A DNA stretch of 8,291 nt, from contig PAZI01000005.1 in the NCBI GenBank assembly GCA_002715545.1, positions 20,386 to 28,676 on the forward strand, given 5' to 3'. Position 1 is the stretch's first letter, and the number at the start of each line of letters is the position of its first letter. Below the pieces are notes generated by a model. That model did not search any database and was not told the origin of the DNA. It worked only from the letters and a program-made list of their open reading frames with translations. Shown piece after piece: positions 6,415 to 8,291 of the stretch. The position numbers were made by a program, and so were the translations under genes. The stretch comes from Methanobacteriota archaeon. GTDB lineage: Archaea > Thermoplasmatota > Poseidoniia > Poseidoniales > SP79.

Positions 6415-6706
6415 TCAGGTCGAGCATTCGCTCCAGAGGATCGAAGGAGTCCGCAGGGCTCGGGTGATCGACCCTGGGCGGCGAGGAGAGGACGCAGCCC
6501 TATTTTCACTGATTGAAAGAGTTGGAGGAGAGTTCGATCTTGGACCACCAGATCATGCTTGGATCGAGCAGCGAGACCGCCGGACGACGTGGGCTTGGCT
6601 TGAAAGCGGGCATCTTGTACAAACCACAAGTGAGGTCCACCTTCCAGTGGGTATGATTGTTCACCACTTGGACCGAGCACGTGATATCCTGAATGAGGTA
6701 TACTGA
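6407..6706 (+). CDS. Small Roadblock/LC7-like protein (99 aa)
   Basis: Not recognised by name. The order of predicted elements fits a compact Roadblock/LC7 fold: helix 'VEHSLQRIEGV' (5-15); strand 'VRRARVID' (15-22); helix 'EDAALFSLIERVGGEF' (28-43); strands around 'HAWIEQRDRRTTWAWLESGHLVQTTSEV' (50-77, quoted here only as a region, with WIEQ, TWAWL and HLVQTT as the strand cores); and a final helix about 83-97 ending 'ILNEVY'. The 'GV-R-x-A-x-V-I-D' opening is typical of the family. There is no signal peptide or membrane segment, so it should be cytosolic. The frame stays open upstream to 6218, but that would run through the opposing thiolase start; ATG 6407 leaves a family-like N-terminus. 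It has no Shine-Dalgarno at normal distance and may be coupled to the 19-codon ORF. It is followed after 11 nt by another Roadblock-containing gene. Gene reality is fairly sure; the fold is inferred. Confidence 0.68.
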   Translation: MRDQVEHSLQRIEGVRRARVIDPGRRGEDAALFSLIERVGGEFDLGPPDHAWIEQRDRRTTWAWLESGHLVQTTSEVHLPVGMIVHHLDRARDILNEVY

Positions 6707-6708
6707 GG
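6705..6708 (+). promoter_or_regulatory. Shine-Dalgarno GAGG deciding the start at 6718
   Basis: GAGG overlaps the TGA stop of the 99-aa gene and lies 9 nt before ATG 6718. It supports that ATG as the start of the large downstream protein and implies that the two genes are co-transcribed and translated in tandem. Confidence 0.45.
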
Positions 6709-6717
6709 ACGAAAGAC

Positions 6718-8291
6718 ATGTTTCCATTGCCCGGTGGTCCTCCTGTATCACGGAAAGAAGACGTGACTCTTGGGGTCACACAGTTTCCTTTCGATTATGG
6801 GGCAGTGACGTACACGAAAGATTCAGGCAAGACGATTGTCGGGCAGAGAATCGTTGCAAATGGAAGAGGAGTCGCTGCTCTCGCTCAAGGTGATGAAGAG
6901 GCAGAGTATTTCGCCGGCGAGAGAGCATTGCGGCGATTGAATTACCTCGCCAAGGGAGAGTCCATAGGGGCTCGAGCAGTGACTTGGACTCAAGAACAAA
7001 CCGAGCGTGTACTGCAGCGCCTACCTGAAGCGATCATCAATCGAGATATGCTCAAAGGACTCATCGTCGATGCTATAGCAGTCGATTTTGGAACGGTGCG
7101 AGACCTCTCAGCATTGGTCACCGAACTCGCTTCAAGGCCCGCCATACAAGGTGCTATGGCACTTGAGAATGGTATTCTGATCAATTCAGGAGGGGAGATT
7201 CCACGTGATGCTGAGATTGAAGCAGCACATCTACAATCGCTGCTTGAGGCTCTTAAAACATCAGCTACCGAACGGGAGCAACCTGTCTCACCAGTCATCC
7301 AAATGATGGAGGGAGATGGAAGATTGACTGTTGCACGCCATGACAATGCAGCGGTCGCCATCTGGACGGGTCCAGGTATGGACGCCGAAGCAGCCTTGAG
7401 AAATGCTGTCGACCTCGTACGTAGAGTTCCTGCACCCGTCGAAGACCTTGTGACCTTGGAGTCGTTACCCGAAGGCACCCTGATCAGCGATCGGAAAGCA
7501 AGTGTTGAGGGCGTCATTCGACAGATCGAAGAAGCTATGGAAATCAATCTCAGTGGTGCGATCATCTCGGTTTCACCAGAAGATAAACGCGTCTCATTAC
7601 TGCTACGAGGGGGTCGGCCAATCGGCATGCATGGCGCCGATGGCATAGAAGATGGATTGCAGAGCATGACTGCTGCGTCCCATACCCTCAGACTCGAACG
7701 CATCGAGGCAGTCCCAAGACTCGCCGTGGTCGCTGAATCAACAGCAGATTGGTCCCTTGAGCGATTCATCGAGACTCTACCTTCAACGAGAACACGTCGA
7801 GATGACAAAGCAAAACTACGCCGAAGTAAACTCGAAGGTCTGCTTGGTTTCGATCTCGGGCTTGCTATGCTCGATCGACATAGATCCAAGTGGTCAATCA
7901 GTGAATCCGTCGAGAGGCCTGTCCTCACCCCTGTCGGTGATGATGGAGAAGCCACACAACTGGGCATACCAGATGCTGAGAGGGCACGTATTGCAGAAGG
8001 AGAGGTAGACGACCTTGAGCGTAAACTAGCACGTAATGAGCGACGTCTTGAGGAATCAAGCACAAGTCTCAGTAGAGTACGAGTGGAAAGAGATGAGACC
8101 AACGCTGAACTTGAACGTGTCAAGGAACGGGCCTCGGGTCTTGAACAAGAGATTGAAGAGACGCGGAGTGAGATGGCAAGCGCCCGCCGTTCAGAAACTG
8201 ATTCACAGAGGCGTGCTGAACGCCTCACTCGCCGAGTGGCCGAACTTGAAGTCGCCGTCAGCGAACGCGCAGAGGAATTGGCACGTGCACT
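6718..8291 (+). CDS. Roadblock-like domain plus coiled-coil protein, 3' end outside window (524 aa visible)
   Basis: The reading frame is open from ATG 6718 through the window edge, so the C-terminus is missing. No named family is recognised. Seen: residues 1-125, mixed alpha/beta, including 'GVAALAQGDEEAEYFAGERALRRL'-like strand-helix segments (about 51-74, cited as a region). Residues about 127-236 fit a Roadblock/LC7 domain: helix 'DLSALVTELASRP', strands 'IQGAMALENGILINSGG', helix about 165-183, strands about 193-217, last helix about 222-236. Residues about 262-330 ('GAIISVSPEDKRVSLLLRGG', then 'RPIGMHG') resemble a DUF4388/PATAN-type module. A basic linker covers about 355-395. From about 420 to the end there is a highly charged Glu/Arg heptad pattern, a long coiled coil. 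No Walker A motif is visible, so it is not an SMC/Rad50-type ATPase in the visible part. There is no signal peptide. It is probably a cytosolic scaffold or sensor working with the 99-aa partner; function unknown. An antisense open frame across it is rejected as a shadow. Confidence 0.82.
   Translation, partial: MFPLPGGPPVSRKEDVTLGVTQFPFDYGAVTYTKDSGKTIVGQRIVANGRGVAALAQGDEEAEYFAGERALRRLNYLAKGESIGARAVTWTQEQTERVLQRLPEAIINRDMLKGLIVDAIAVDFGTVRDLSALVTELASRPAIQGAMALENGILINSGGEIPRDAEIEAAHLQSLLEALKTSATEREQPVSPVIQMMEGDGRLTVARHDNAAVAIWTGPGMDAEAALRNAVDLVRRVPAPVEDLVTLESLPEGTLISDRKASVEGVIRQIEEAMEINLSGAIISVSPEDKRVSLLLRGGRPIGMHGADGIEDGLQSMTAASHTLRLERIEAVPRLAVVAESTADWSLERFIETLPSTRTRRDDKAKLRRSKLEGLLGFDLGLAMLDRHRSKWSISESVERPVLTPVGDDGEATQLGIPDAERARIAEGEVDDLERKLARNERRLEESSTSLSRVRVERDETNAELERVKERASGLEQEIEETRSEMASARRSETDSQRRAERLTRRVAELEVAVSERAEELARA

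Noticed and set aside
6990..8228. A 412-codon open frame on the minus strand, rich in Ser and Arg
   Set aside because: It is antisense to the large plus-strand coding frame, which has a Shine-Dalgarno start, globular domains and a clean coiled coil. The minus-strand product is low-complexity Ser/Arg with no motif, as expected when Glu/Arg-rich heptad codons are read backwards.
1..8291. CRISPR array, transposon ends, tRNA or rRNA genes
   Set aside because: No regularly spaced repeats, transposase-like reading frame, long terminal inverted repeats or tRNA/rRNA-like segments were found; nearly all the window is protein-coding.

Overview
The window looks archaeal, most likely from a mesophilic euryarchaeon of the Thermoplasmatota / marine Group II-III (Poseidoniia) type. 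The signs are an adjacent pyrB-pyrI pair, a two-zinc-finger Ncs6/TtuA-type tRNA thiolase, Roadblock/LC7-like small proteins, and a long sequon-rich surface protein with an N-terminal signal peptide and a C-terminal membrane anchor. The lineage is inferred from gene content only; there is no rRNA or other marker gene here.

Layout. (1) 19-3829, minus strand: a two-gene operon. A GHMP-family sugar kinase (HddA-like) is read first, and its stop overlaps by 8 nt the start of a 942-residue secreted, membrane-anchored, Ig-like surface protein with 21 N-x-S/T sequons. (2) 3830-3929: a compact divergent promoter region. (3) 3930-5326, plus strand: pyrB and pyrI, overlapping by ATGA, encode the catalytic and zinc-binding regulatory chains of aspartate transcarbamoylase. 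(4) 5252-6259, minus strand: the tRNA 2-thiolation enzyme, converging on pyrI with a 75-nt antisense overlap of the coding ends. (5) 6260-6406: a second divergent gap holding a strong Shine-Dalgarno sequence and a 19-codon ORF. (6) 6407-8291, plus strand: a 99-aa Roadblock-like protein followed, 11 nt later, by a large protein cut by the window edge. Its visible 524 residues contain a Roadblock-like domain, a possible DUF4388/PATAN-like module and a long C-terminal coiled coil.

How they work together. PyrB and PyrI form one enzyme, the committed step of pyrimidine synthesis. The sugar kinase may supply an activated sugar for glycosylation, which fits its coupling to a sequon-rich exported protein, but this is inference. 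The Roadblock pair is the least described part of the window. Roadblock proteins usually dimerise and bind or regulate small Ras/MglA-type GTPases, so the pair could be part of a polarity, trafficking or scaffold system whose GTPase is not visible here. No mobile elements, CRISPR arrays, tRNA/rRNA genes or long repeats were seen, and no gene-free stretch exceeds 150 bases.
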